Source of the DNA: Acheta domesticus
Taxonomy: Eukaryota > Arthropoda > Insecta > Orthoptera > Gryllidae
Direction: 5' to 3'
Length of the DNA stretch: 64,000 nt
Assembly: GCA_031308135.1 (NCBI GenBank)
Contig: JAHLJT010000631.1
Coordinates: forward strand, 210,598,731 to 210,662,730
Below, in pieces: positions 38,919 through 48,327 of the stretch; position 1 is the stretch's first letter; each line of letters begins with the position of its first letter. Position numbers and translations under genes: made by a program. Below the pieces are notes generated by a model that searched no databases, was not told the DNA's origin, and was given only the letters and a program-made list of their open reading frames with translations.

Positions 38919-39728
38919 TCATGGGAGTAGTTGGGACAGCCTCTCGTCCAACAGCCACCTCAGATCCCGTAGTGTTGTGAAACACGTACGGTTTCTGAGG
39001 AGGTGCGGCAAGGCCCCTAACAACGCCTCCGTGAAGGCGTGTACCTGCTCCCTGACATACTGCTCTTCGTCAGGGTTGGAGGCGTCGTGACCTGCAACGA
39101 CAGCGTAGGGGGTCAATGCGGGTAGTGTGGGGGTGGTGGACGGTGGAGTGTCCCAATTGGAACAGGGAGAAAGGCGAGGTGGGGGGAAAACAAAGTTGGG
39201 GCATGTCGTGGCGGGGAGGGTGGAGGCGGAGGAGATGGAGTGGGCCGGGGAGGTGGAGCGGAGGTGGGTGCAGAGCGGAGATGTTCCCGCGGTGGTGGTG
39301 ATATCAACGAGGGAAGGAGGAGGAGGAGGAGGAGCAGGAGCAGTATCAGGTAGAGGAGCAGGAGGAGGGGGTGAACGTGCAGGTGGGGGAGCAGGCGCAG
39401 CAGGTAGAGGAGCATCAGAAAGGCGAGTTGGGAGGAAAACCAAGTTGGAGCATGTCGTGTCGGGGAGGGTGGAGGCGGAGGAGATGGAGTGGGCCGGGGA
39501 GGTGGAGCGGAGGTGGGGGCAGAGCGGAGCTGCTGTCCCCGCGGTGGTGGTGATGTCAACGAGTACAGGAGGAGGAGCATCATGAGGAGGTGAACGTGCA
39601 GGTGGGGGAGCAGGAGCAGCAGGTAGAGGAGCATCATGAGGGGGTGAACGTGAAGGTGGGGGAGCAGGAGCTGCAGGTGAAGCAGCATCATGAGGAGCCG
39701 CCGCCGACGCGTAGGGCGACGTGGCCAT
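38919..39728 (-). CDS. Proline-rich protein of unknown function
   Basis: The frame is open from 40055 to 38919. I take the ATG at 39728 as the minimal start (269 codons). Upstream codons to about 39861 may also be coding, because GTGCTTGCAG there is a good splice acceptor. The middle is an Ala/Pro/Ser-rich low-complexity region. A ~248-bp DNA duplication gives two copies of a segment containing LVDITTTAGT and LRSTSPAHSISSASTLP. The last ~60 residues are not low-complexity and look helical (DEEQYVREQVHAFTEALLGALPHL in two pieces). No family recognised. Its position at the element end next to the OB-like gene suggests an early or accessory role, but that is a guess. Simple-sequence DNA on the other strand also gives ORFs, so coding status is not certain. 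Confidence 0.45.
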   Translation of the reverse strand: MATSPYASAAAPHDAASPAAPAPPPSRSPPHDAPLPAAPAPPPARSPPHDAPPPVLVDITTTAGTAAPLCPHLRSTSPAHSISSASTLPDTTCSNLVFLPTRLSDAPLPAAPAPPPARSPPPPAPLPDTAPAPPPPPPSLVDITTTAGTSPLCTHLRSTSPAHSISSASTLPATTCPNFVFPPPRLSPCSNWDTPPSTTPTLPALTPYAVVAGHDASNPDEEQYVREQVHAFTEALLGALPHLLRNRTCFTTLRDLRWLLDERLSQLLP

Positions 39729-40013
39729 GAGCCGGCGCAAGCGTACGACCGGGGTCGTGGTGGAGGCGGCAGTCGTGGAGCCGACCCGCCCGCGCTGGCG
39801 CAGGAGTCGGCCGACCTTACTGGCGTGGGCGGTGTTGCCGTGTCCCTTCCCCAACACGATCCTGCAAGCACAAAAAGCATAAGCATGTGGACCACAAAGC
39901 GACACGCTCAAAAACAGGGAAAAGTGGAAAAAAAAAATTAGAAACAGGACATGGGGGTGTTGGAAAGAATTGAGAGCCGCGCGGGTGGTATGCTCGAAGC
40001 CTACGGCCCGCGC

Positions 40014-40044
<31 letters not shown>

Positions 40045-40087
40045 TGAGCATGCATTGTGACAGAAAGGACAACAATAGTGGACCTAC

Positions 40088-40612
40088 CGCGGTGATGGAA
40101 AAGCGGAGTTTATGTATAGAAATTTTCCCTCTCTGCTCTTTGCCAAAGTACGCAAAATATTTATCTTTGAACATGTCCGGGTCCATGGTGCCGAAGCGAG
40201 CTGGGAGAAAGACAGCGATAGTGTTGTTTAAAGTGAGAACAATGCGTTGTCCTTCTTTGACGTCAACTGTCTTTGCATTGGTGATGGCGTACGGTTCCCC
40301 CTGTTTCAAATCTCTTAAGAAGACCGTCTCTGCGTGATCAGCATGCCCTTCAGCCAGGGTGTTCAAGCAGTCGAGGACGGGAAGTGGGTCACCACTGCAA
40401 GACATACGAAGAAAGGAAATGTAGAAATCGAAGGATAAGCCAGTTAAAAAAAAAAAAAACCAAAAAAAAAAAAAAAACAAAAACAAAAAAAAAACCAAAA
40501 AAAACCAAAAAAAAAACATCCCAACAAAAAACCTACAGGCCCATCCTACGTCAACAACTTACATGTCGTTGGCATCCTGTGTCATCACTATGTTGTTGCT
40601 GCGTGCGGCCAT
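40088..40612 (-). CDS. Small OB-like element protein, spliced
   Basis: Exon 1 is 40612-40563 (ATG, 16 codons plus two bases) and ends at GTAAGT. The acceptor TATGTCTTGCAG ends at 40395. Exon 2 runs from 40394, phases match, and the intron is 168 bp with A/T-rich homopolymer runs. Exon 2 carries a pattern I recall from small proteins repeatedly found with such elements in arthropods: AITNAKTVDV..GQRIVLTL..TIAVFLPARF....FAYFGK. It suggests a small beta-barrel, perhaps single-stranded DNA binding. A second donor (GCG/GTAGGT at 40087) followed by sense-strand (TG)n may end the exon at 40088; otherwise the frame reads on to a stop at 40001. The C terminus is therefore unsettled. A minus-strand TATA-like CTATATAACG lies near 40819-40828. 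Confidence 0.6.
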
Positions 40613-41649
40613 CTTTCCCAAAATTATTTTCAACACTTGCAATACTATAGTGGAGAAACAGAAATAATTGTAGTGCTCGAATGTCTAATGGCGAAACGCA
40701 TGTCATGCCGAAGCATGAGTGAAGAAAGGATGGCTTACCTCTATCACGGAGAGCTTCCACGATGTGGTGTCGTGAAGAGCTGCAGACAAAGTAATGCTTC
40801 GGAGCGAGCTCCACCACGTTATATAGGAATATCGGTAACCTTGCGGTTACGTGATGTGAAAACAACAACTCGCAATGACAAGTGACCTTTCAAGACGGAA
40901 GTATTACTTTCCTAGAAACAGATACTGACTCACCTAGTGGTTACGTGATGTGAAAAGAACTAGACGCAAACAAGCCAAGTGACCTTTCAACACGGAACAA
41001 GGAAAAGGTTCGATCGTTTCATAAGAGGTGCTGTTGTAAACAGGCCTTGAGTGCTTCGTGGCCGGCGCACGAGAGCCTGACTCACCTAGTGGTTACGTGA
41101 TGTGAAAAGAACTAGTCGCAAACAAGCCAAGTGACCTTTCAACACGGAACCAGGAAAAGGTTCGATCGTTTCATAAGAGGTGCTGTTGTAAACAGGCCTT
41201 GAGGAGTGCTTCGTGGTCGGCACAAGAGAGAGAGAAGGAAGGAGAAGAAGGAAGAGGAAAGATAGAGGAAACATTATCTTGGCGGAACGACTGTGCCGAG
41301 GTGACACAGCGAGACCCACCCCCTCCCACCATCGCGCGAAGAGAAAAAAGCATGCTCCGCCAAGCAATATAAAGTCGCCTGCTGGTAGAGAGACGCCATT
41401 AGTCGCCGGCACCACAACAGGAAAGTCTCCGCGCTGCAGTCGAAGTGACAGCACCAGCAACTGTTGGGTGAGGTTCGTACAGCTCAGACACGCAGGGTCT
41501 GCAGCGACGGTGCTGTGTAAGTGTGTGTGTGTGTGTGTGTGTGTGCGTAAGTGTTCTGTTGCGGCTGCCCCAGCGGCAATCGGAGGCGTGTGACGAACAC
41601 GGAGAGAGAGTGAGAGGGAAACAGGGAGAGTGTGAGAGAGTGAATCAAC
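40613..41649. promoter_or_regulatory. Divergent intergenic control region
   Basis: Lies between the leftward OB-like gene and the rightward ankyrin gene. Leftward: TATA-like CTATATAACG at 40819-40828 (reverse). Rightward: TATAAA at 41368-41373 with a CCATTAG initiator-like site about 30 bp downstream near 41398. A 5'-UTR intron is likely at 41517-41573: donor GTAAGT, (TG)n, then a pyrimidine tract and CCCCAG. Three GGTTACGTGATGTGAAAA elements (40846, 40939, 41091 approximately) sit in the middle. Confidence 0.55.
40927..41220 (+). repeat. 152-bp tandem duplication in the control region
   Basis: GACTCACCTAGTGGTTACGTGATGTGAAAAGAACTAG begins at 40927 and again at 41079, a 152-bp period. The copies are near-identical through CTTGAG..TGCTTCGTGG. 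A third, partial and diverged copy of the GGTTACGTGATGTGAAAA core lies near 40846. Its position between divergent genes suggests duplicated regulatory sites. Confidence 0.8.
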
Positions 41650-42066
41650 ATGGTCGTGAGAACACGCATAAGCAATTACTTCATTCGTCTTCCGTGTACG
41701 GGTGTCACGCCTTTCCATTTGGCGGTCCAGGCTGGTCATAACGACATTGTGCTACGCTGCTTGAATGAGGGTGGTAGGGACGGTGCAAATAGCATTGTAG
41801 GCTTGCGCGACAGGGAAGGATGGACGCCGCTGGAACATGCGATATACTTTGAACGGTGGTCGACTGCACGAATACTACTCCAACACGGTGCGGACGGAGG
41901 GATAGAAGTCAACGGATTCTCGCTTGCGCAACATGTGCGCATCGGTGAGAGTTGGGAAATATTTAAAAAACATGTGCGAGAAAGAGCAATACAAAGTGCG
42001 CGAGAGAGAGTGGATAGAGGCGGAGACGGTAGACGTGACTGTCCCACGGTGCCACGCGCAGCGTGA
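41650..42066 (+). CDS. Ankyrin-repeat protein 1
   Basis: Complete 138-codon ORF from an ATG in CAACATGG. Residues ~18-45 (GVTPFHLAVQAGHNDIVLRCL) and ~54-82 (REGWTPLEHAIYFERWSTARILLQHGAD) are two clear ankyrin repeats. A third weaker unit may follow. Short ankyrin proteins carried by insect viruses often act as IkappaB-like or host-targeting proteins; any such role here is inference from the fold and the accessory location. It starts the + strand accessory cluster, with a promoter at 41368 and a probable 5'-UTR intron. A (TG)n tract begins directly after the stop. Confidence 0.7.
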   Translation: MVVRTRISNYFIRLPCTGVTPFHLAVQAGHNDIVLRCLNEGGRDGANSIVGLRDREGWTPLEHAIYFERWSTARILLQHGADGGIEVNGFSLAQHVRIGESWEIFKKHVRERAIQSARERVDRGGDGRRDCPTVPRAA

Positions 42067-42130
42067 AGGGGTGTGTGTGTGTGTGTGTGTAGCAGTGGAA
42101 GGGTGGTGGAGGAGACAGAGGGAGGGAGAC

Positions 42131-42166
<36 letters not shown>

Positions 42167-42177
42167 CAGTCAGCAAC

Positions 42178-42395
42178 CCTTTTCAATCTAAACCACCTCT
42201 TTCAGTTCAACGTGGACACAGGGGACTGACCCGTCTTGCACGCTGCCACACGTCGCGATGAGGTGCCGCCTTTCGCCAGCGCCTGCGGCATGTACCGTGA
42301 CGGACCGACGACAGGGACACCCTCGCTCGCACCCCTCTTCACTATGCTGTGGAGAACGGTCACCTGCTCGTGGGCGCTGAAGTTGATAGTGGTTA
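42178..42395 (+). pseudogene. Broken copy of the ankyrin gene at 44169
   Basis: Collinear at DNA level with 44163-44385: TTTCA.TCTAAACCACCTCTTTCAGTTCAACGTGG, GCCTGCGGCATGT..CGTGACGGAC, CAGGGACACCCT..TCGCACCCCTC and GGAGAACGG.CACCTGCTCGTGG. The frame is lost through a TGA soon after the start, frameshifting indels and loss of the C-terminal part. It records duplication of the accessory block. Confidence 0.8.
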
Positions 42396-42434
42396 AATTG
42401 AACCCCTAGCGCTACGTGCGCGTGTGTGTGTTGC

Positions 42435-43343
42435 ATGGAAGGGGAAGAGGAGTTCGTGCAACGGTTCCTTGCACTGCGTGACGTGGAGGTGGCGTGGCCG
42501 CTGCTCCCGCCCGCACAAGACCACACAGGGTGGGGTGCGCGACAGGCGTTGGACCTCCGGCGGCGACGGCAACGCTTTAGCATCGTGCACGTGCTGTCAC
42601 AACGGGACACCCACGCGCGCATCAATAGGCATGCTTTCGCCACGCACGTCTTTCGTCGATATTTACTCGAGTACGTACGTGTGCGACTCCGCGCGGACGA
42701 GGACCTCACCCCCTTACGTGAACTATTAGTGATCCTCATGGACAGGCGAGCTCGCGTGAGGCATCTGCAACAGCGAGACGAAACGGTGTTCCCGTGGTTG
42801 TTCGGTGAAGCCGTCGTGACGGACGATCTCCCTTTCATGAGAACGTGTATCGATCTCGCGCGTCAGATCCTTCCGACCTATAGTCGAATCACGCGAGTGG
42901 AACTGCTGACCGAGCTGTTTCGTATGGACCTTCGTACGTTTCGCGATTTTGTGCGGCGGACATTACCGACCTTTCGTAATGCATGTGTAGCGCACGTGCT
43001 GGCACGTATCTTCCGCATCGCGGTGCCGAGTAACCACCCCGTCTCCAGTTCCTCGTCCGGCTCCTCGTCTCCCTCCTCGCTAGTGTCTTCAGAGGATTCG
43101 CTTTTCGCACACGAGGTACTCGGCCCATCCTCTTCATCGTCGTCCTTGTCGTCTACCGAGACCCCGTCAAACGAGAGGACCTTGGAGGTGTGGGAAGAAG
43201 AAGAAGAAGATACGTCACGTGTGCTGCGTACGAGCGCGTGTGGGGAAAGCAGTGTAGAAGCAGTGGGAGAGGGTGAAGGGAGCGGCGATGAAAACGATTT
43301 CGTGAGTTTGGGTGAAGACAGTGTCAGTGACGAGGGGGTGTAG
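42435..43343 (+). CDS. Unknown-family protein A (paralogue of next gene)
   Basis: 302 codons from the first ATG (GTTGCATGG); upstream in-frame codons are TG-repeat. Residues ~10-190 align with the following gene along their length: FLALRDVEVAWP against YIAIRHLEFAWP, LRELLVILMDRRARVRHL against LKELFFVLTERRYRIRHI, and the shared RDETVFPW/RDDTVFPW core. The C-terminal ~110 residues are Ser-rich then acidic, ending near GDENDFVSLGEDSVSDEGV. No transmembrane segment or known domain recognised. Placement among ankyrin genes suggests an accessory, host-interaction role; that is inference. The stop lies 10 bp before the next ATG. Confidence 0.65.
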   Translation: MEGEEEFVQRFLALRDVEVAWPLLPPAQDHTGWGARQALDLRRRRQRFSIVHVLSQRDTHARINRHAFATHVFRRYLLEYVRVRLRADEDLTPLRELLVILMDRRARVRHLQQRDETVFPWLFGEAVVTDDLPFMRTCIDLARQILPTYSRITRVELLTELFRMDLRTFRDFVRRTLPTFRNACVAHVLARIFRIAVPSNHPVSSSSSGSSSPSSLVSSEDSLFAHEVLGPSSSSSSLSSTETPSNERTLEVWEEEEEDTSRVLRTSACGESSVEAVGEGEGSGDENDFVSLGEDSVSDEGV

Positions 43344-43353
43344 GTGTGTGCAG

Positions 43354-44148
43354 ATGGAGAAGGACGAGGAGGAGGAGGAGGAGAAGACCGTGGTGTTACA
43401 GAAGTACATTGCGATACGCCACCTCGAATTTGCATGGCCGATCCTGCTTACACGGTACGCGTCATCGAGGTGGGGGGCAGGACAGTGCGTGCCGCGCAGG
43501 CCACAAAAGAGGAACGTTGTGGACTTTCTGACGCACCGGCAAACGTCATCACGTATCGACACGTCTACCCGTGCTGCGATCGTCTTCAAGACGACACTGG
43601 AGGCGTATTTTGAGCAACGTGTGCGTGCATGCGAGGATCCAGTTGCAGTCCTGAAAGAACTTTTTTTTGTCCTGACGGAGAGACGATACCGCATCAGGCA
43701 TATCTTTCCGCGGGATGACACTGTGTTTCCGTGGGTGTACGGACAGTCCAGCTTGGAGACAGACTTGGCCGTCCTCTCTCATGTCGCCAGTAAAGTGTTA
43801 GACCACCTGCACCCGTCAAACCCGTTTTACGGCAAGCGCTCGCTTCTGCTTGCGTGTGTGTTCTCCACGTGTGGTGATAGCGTGTACCAAACGTTGATGC
43901 ACCAACGCATGGTGTCGTTTCCAGAACGGTTTCGCCATCGTGTGTACGAACGGGTGGACAGAGCGTTGAATCTTGCACAGAGTGACCGTCGCTCGCCCGG
44001 ATGGACAGCGACGCCATCCTCGGACGAAGACACTAGCGAAGCGAGTGCGCGTGCGAGGGAGGGGGAGGAGGAGGAGGAGGAGGAGGACGACGAGGAGGAG
44101 AACGACGACGACGAGGAGGAGGAGGAGGAGGAGGAGAGACCGCACTAG
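43354..44148 (+). CDS. Unknown-family protein B (paralogue of previous gene)
   Basis: 264 codons from ATG 43354. Upstream in-frame codons reach 43312 but have no ATG. The body (residues ~12-215) is paralogous to protein A, with the RDDTVFPW core. The ends are Glu/Asp-rich: EKDEEEEEEK at the start and a long acidic run at the stop. Tandem paralogues with a conserved core and unrelated low-complexity tails suggest a duplicated, diversifying accessory family. I recognise no catalytic motif. It is followed after 20 bp by the ankyrin gene at 44169. Confidence 0.65.
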   Translation: MEKDEEEEEEKTVVLQKYIAIRHLEFAWPILLTRYASSRWGAGQCVPRRPQKRNVVDFLTHRQTSSRIDTSTRAAIVFKTTLEAYFEQRVRACEDPVAVLKELFFVLTERRYRIRHIFPRDDTVFPWVYGQSSLETDLAVLSHVASKVLDHLHPSNPFYGKRSLLLACVFSTCGDSVYQTLMHQRMVSFPERFRHRVYERVDRALNLAQSDRRSPGWTATPSSDEDTSEASARAREGEEEEEEEDDEEENDDDEEEEEEEERPH

Positions 44149-44168
44149 TCGTTCGTCGACGTGGTATC

Positions 44169-44495
44169 ATGCCTTTCGATCTGCACCACCTCTTCCAGTT
44201 CAACGTGGGCACGGGCCTGACCTTCTTGCACGATGCCGCACGACGCGGGGAGGTGCTGCCTGTAGCCATCGCCTGCGGCATGTGTCGTGACGGACTCGAC
44301 GTCAGGGACACCCTGGGTCGCACCCCTCTCCACCATGCTGCGGAGAACGGACACCTGCTCGTGGCGCTGATGTTGATCGGGGCCGGCGCCGACCCCTACA
44401 CCCGGGACCTTCGCCGTGTGTCACCACACCACCTGCTCAGCCGATACCATGATCTCTTTATGGAGGAGGTTGATGATGATATGCCGATGGAGTAG
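44169..44495 (+). CDS. Ankyrin-repeat protein 2
   Basis: 108-codon complete ORF. Ankyrin signatures are TFLHDAARRGEVLPVAIACG (about 18-37) and LGRTPLHHAAENGHLLVALMLIGAGAD (about 49-75), with a short acidic tail (MEEVDDDMPME). Directly downstream of protein B. A broken paralogue lies at 42178-42395. Likely cytosolic protein-protein interaction module; partner unknown. A (TG)n tract and a possible intron (acceptor TGCCTTATCAG near 44575) lie between it and PolB. Confidence 0.75.
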   Translation: MPFDLHHLFQFNVGTGLTFLHDAARRGEVLPVAIACGMCRDGLDVRDTLGRTPLHHAAENGHLLVALMLIGAGADPYTRDLRRVSPHHLLSRYHDLFMEEVDDDMPME

Positions 44496-44625
44496 TCCAT
44501 GCACCCTGTCGGCGTGTATGTGTGTGTGTGTGTGTGTGTGTGCGTGTGTGAGCGCACTCTCTGCCTTATCAGGACGTGGTCGCTGTGACGTGGCGTAGTC
44601 TGGGAGTTGTTCCAGCCCGCTCAAC

Positions 44626-47600
44626 ATGGCCGGTGAGTGATGTGTGTGTGTGTGTGTGCAAATGCATGGAACGCTTTTGTTTGTGTGTTTCTGAATGTGG
44701 CGTTGTTCTTTTGTCGTACAGGTGTCATCCGCTCGCCCTTGCAATGGACAGACGTGATGAGTCATTTCGGTGGTCACGTACACCGTGGTGTGATTGCCAA
44801 TACTGCGGGGTTTCGAGAACCGCTCGCATTTCTAAACGCGTGCTATGTACCTTTTGCTCAAACCGTGCTCACCCATCTTTCACAAGTAGACGGTCCAGTG
44901 GCGTACAAAGTGTGTGTGTCCCTGCAATGTGACTTTTTGTTGGATAAACGCAACCCGGAAACGCACACGGTAGAGCCGATTCTACAAACTATTTATTTAT
45001 CTCTGCCACACGCTGCACTGCTCACGCGTGCGGACATTATAGGTCCCAACATCGGGGAATGGTACTTCGAACACATTCGGGATGTGTTGAACGCGCGGTT
45101 TGACGAATTCCACGAACGCGAGTCCGGCAAAGCCCTGCACGCACTCCACGCGCTGCACGTGACGCTGCACACGTTCGATCCTATCCATGCATCCGGTTCG
45201 TCCTATTTGCCATGTCCTAGAAACATTGCATTGAAACATGCCGTGGTCAACATCCAAAATGACGATTCGTTTTGCTTTCTCTGGTCTCTCGCTAGTGCTC
45301 TCTACGTCACGCGCCACGGCAGTCTTCCGTTCGGCGAACGGAAGAATCGCCCGAACACCTACAGGGCCATCTTCGAGGAGTTGCGAAGGACGCTGAACCT
45401 GTCCGGCATTGCCTTCCCGGTCTCGCTCACCCACTTACGTCTATTCGAAAAACAGAATCCTACGCTGTCGGTCAACGTGTACGGTCTCGAACGCAAGCCT
45501 GACAACCCCCGAGAATGGCACGTGGTGGGTCCGTTGTACTACACCCGCGACAAAAAGGCGCAACATGTCAATCTGCTGCTTCTCACAGGGGAGGGGAGCG
45601 AACAGGAGGTGGAGGAGGAGGAGCAGGGAGAAGCACACGTGAGGACACATTACGTGTGGATTAAGAGTTTAGGTCGGTTGCTGTCCTCGCAAATACGACG
45701 AAAGCACACTGTGTACATTTGTGATCGCTGCTTGCTCCATTTTGAGTCGCCGGCGCGTTTGGCGACACACGAAGAGGATTGTCGCTCCTCAACACCCGTG
45801 CGCCTGCTTATGCCCGCCCCGCCCCGTGACAAGTTAAAATTTGAAAACATCCATAAACAGAGCAAATGCCCGTTTGTCGTGTATGCGGACTTTGAATCGA
45901 TCCTCCTGCCTATCGCCTCGACACAGCCCGATCCGCACGCCCCGTGGACGCAGGCCTACCAGCGCCATGAACCCTACGCGATCGGCTTGTACGTGGCCTG
46001 CGATTTCGATCCGTCGCGTTCACGCTTCCTGTCGTACTGCGGCGAAACGCCGGCCGCCTGGTTCTTGCAACAATGCGATGCACTCGCCGCGGAATACGCG
46101 ACGCTCCTCAAACATCCCCACGCGCTCCACATGCGTGACGAGGATGAGCGATGCTTTCTCTCTGCAGTCACCTGTCACATTTGCGCCAAACCACTCGGGA
46201 ACGACAGGGTACGCGATCATTGTCATCTGTCGGGGCGGTTTCGGGGCGCTGCGCATCAGCAATGCAATGTGCTGTACCGCTTACCCAAACGACTCCCAAT
46301 AGTCATACACAATGGCGCTGCCTACGATTGGCATTTTATCGTCCACGCCCTCGCAACACATCATTCGAAGAAGATTCAGATTATCGCGCAGAATGCCGAA
46401 CGTTTTATTACCTTTATGTATCGAACGCAGGGTGTCGAGGTGCGCTTTCTCGATTCTTACAAATTTCTCGCCGGCTCCCTCGACACCTTGAGTGCCAATG
46501 TACCGGACGATGACATGCACTGCGTACGTCACTACTTCCCCGACCCCGTCGAGTTTGCACTGTGCCGACGGAAGGGCGTCTTTCCGTATGACTACATTGA
46601 TAGCGTCGACAGGTTAGACGAAACCGAATTGCCAGCGCACGAGCTGTTCGCCAATACGCTGACACACTCCAACGTCTCACGCGAGGACTACGAACACGCG
46701 CGTCGCGTGTGGCAAGTATTTCGATGTCGTAACATCAGAGAGTACGCAATGCATTATCTCAAGGTTGACGTGCTGCTCTTAGCGGATATCGGTGAAAAGT
46801 TCCGGCACACCAGTTTGCACGACTACGGTCTCGATCCCTTCCATTACTTCACCATTCCCGGATTTAGTTTCGACGCCATGTTGAAACACACGCAACAGAC
46901 CTTGCAACTCCTCACCGATCCTGATATGCTTCTGTTTTTCGAACGCGGTATTCGCGGGGGGCTTGTGCAACTCAATCGTCGCCACGCTCGCTGCCAACCA
47001 TCCGGGTCTCGGAGAGGACTATCAACCCGAACGTGAACACAGCTACCTCGTGCTCTATGACAAAAATAATTTGTACGGTCATTCGATGATGCAACCGCTT
47101 CCGGTCGGCGAGTTTCGGTGGCTCACCGACACGGAGCGTACGGTCTTTGATATACACGCGGCTGCCGCCGCGGCGACAACACAAGGGTACGTGCTCGAAG
47201 TCGACCTGGCGTACCCGCCACACATCCACGACGCGCTCGCGGATCTACCGTTCTGTCCCGTCACCATGTGCCCTCCGGGCAGCAAGCAGATGAAATTGCT
47301 CACCACGCTGCTACCGAAGACGCGCTATGTGATACACATTCGGAAGCTCGTTCAGGCGATGCAGTACGGAGTGGTCCTCGAACGTGTCCATCGCATTCTC
47401 ACCTTTGCGCAACGTCCCTGGCTTGCCGAGTACATGGCGTTGAACACGCGTCTGCGCCAGGCCGCGTCATCTCGATTCGAAAGGGATCTCTACAAACTCA
47501 TGAACGTGTCCATCTATGGCAAATCTCTCGAAAACGTTCGGCAGTATCGGCGATTCGTGTTGACAAAGGGGTGGACAGGTCGGACCGGAGCACGCAAATG

Positions 47601-48327
47601 GATAGCGCATCCCGCGTTTGTGAACAGTACGCCTATCGGGATGCATCTGATGATTCTCGAACTGCAAAAGACAACGGTTACCATGAACAAACCCGTATAT
47701 CTTGGCTTTACCATTTTGGAGCATTCCAAAGAGACCATGTATCGCTTCCACTACGGTTTTGCGCGGCAGCATTTTAACACCTTAGCGCTCTGCTACACGG
47801 ACACCGATAGCTTCCTCTATTGCACGAGCAGCAACGTGTACGACGTCATGCGCGAACAGTCCGACTACTTTGACACCTCCAACTTCCCCGCTGACAACGT
47901 CCACGGTATACGTCCGGGCAACAAGTTGACGCCCGGCGTGATGAAAGACGAAACGTGCCTCGATTACATTGTAGAATACGTCGGTCTGCGCCCCAAAATG
48001 TACACGTTCCGCACAGTCTCACAACGTGATAAAAACGAAGCGAAAGGTGGACAGCGGTGTGTCGTGCGTGCGTATACTCTGGAGGACTACAAGCGGTTTA
48101 TAACCGACGAGACTGCTCCGCCTCGTTCCGCCGTTCAACACACACTACGCTCACGCGGGCACGTTGTGTATTCCGAAGCGCAGCACAAACGCACTTTGTG
48201 CTGCGTGGACGACAAACGGCATTGGTGCGATCCGTTGACATCGCTGCCGTACGGTCACTATCTATTAGAACAACGTCAACAGGATCGTGTGGCATCATCC
48301 CCTGCACCATCTACGTCTGCACCATGA
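44626..48327 (+). CDS. polB: Protein-primed family-B DNA polymerase, frameshifted
   Basis: Replicates the element. Start ATG 44626; a short first exon ends at 44632. Intron 44633-44721 (89 bp, GTGAGT..GTACAG, phase 1) contains (TG)n. Domain order from position: C2HC-type zinc finger near 45720-45783; ExoI (YADFES, ~45880); an endonuclease VII-like Cys/His cluster (CHIC..DRVRDHCHLSG, ~46165-46260); ExoII (YDWHF, ~46325); ExoIII (YLKVD, ~46757); Pol motif A (DKNNLYG, ~47059); motif B (KLMNVSIYGKSLENVR, ~47494); motif C (DTDS, ~47800). All key residues are present. The frame must change by one base around 46975-47000, between the ExoIII region and motif A, so as written the gene makes two pieces. 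This could be an inactivating indel, a sequencing error or, less likely, +1 recoding. Confidence 0.93.
44633..44721 (+). other. PolB intron 1 (spliceosomal, TG-rich)
   Basis: Donor G/GTGAGTG at 44633, (TG)n at 44640-44659, a T-rich stretch and acceptor TTTTGTCGTACAG ending at 44721. Length 89 bp, phase 1. Removing it joins an ATG in good context (CAACATGG) to the polymerase frame, which otherwise has no ATG free of TG-repeat codons. Confidence 0.75.

Noticed and set aside
39127..39585. Gly/Glu-rich + strand ORF opposite the proline-rich gene
   Set aside because: Compositional mirror of the same repeats with no motif.
41086..41739. 217-codon minus-strand ORF across the control region
   Set aside because: It runs through tandem repeats, the TATA and (TG)n of the ankyrin promoter and opposes the ankyrin gene; no motif.
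42188..42838. 216-codon minus-strand ORF
   Set aside because: Lies opposite protein A and the ankyrin pseudogene and shows no family pattern.
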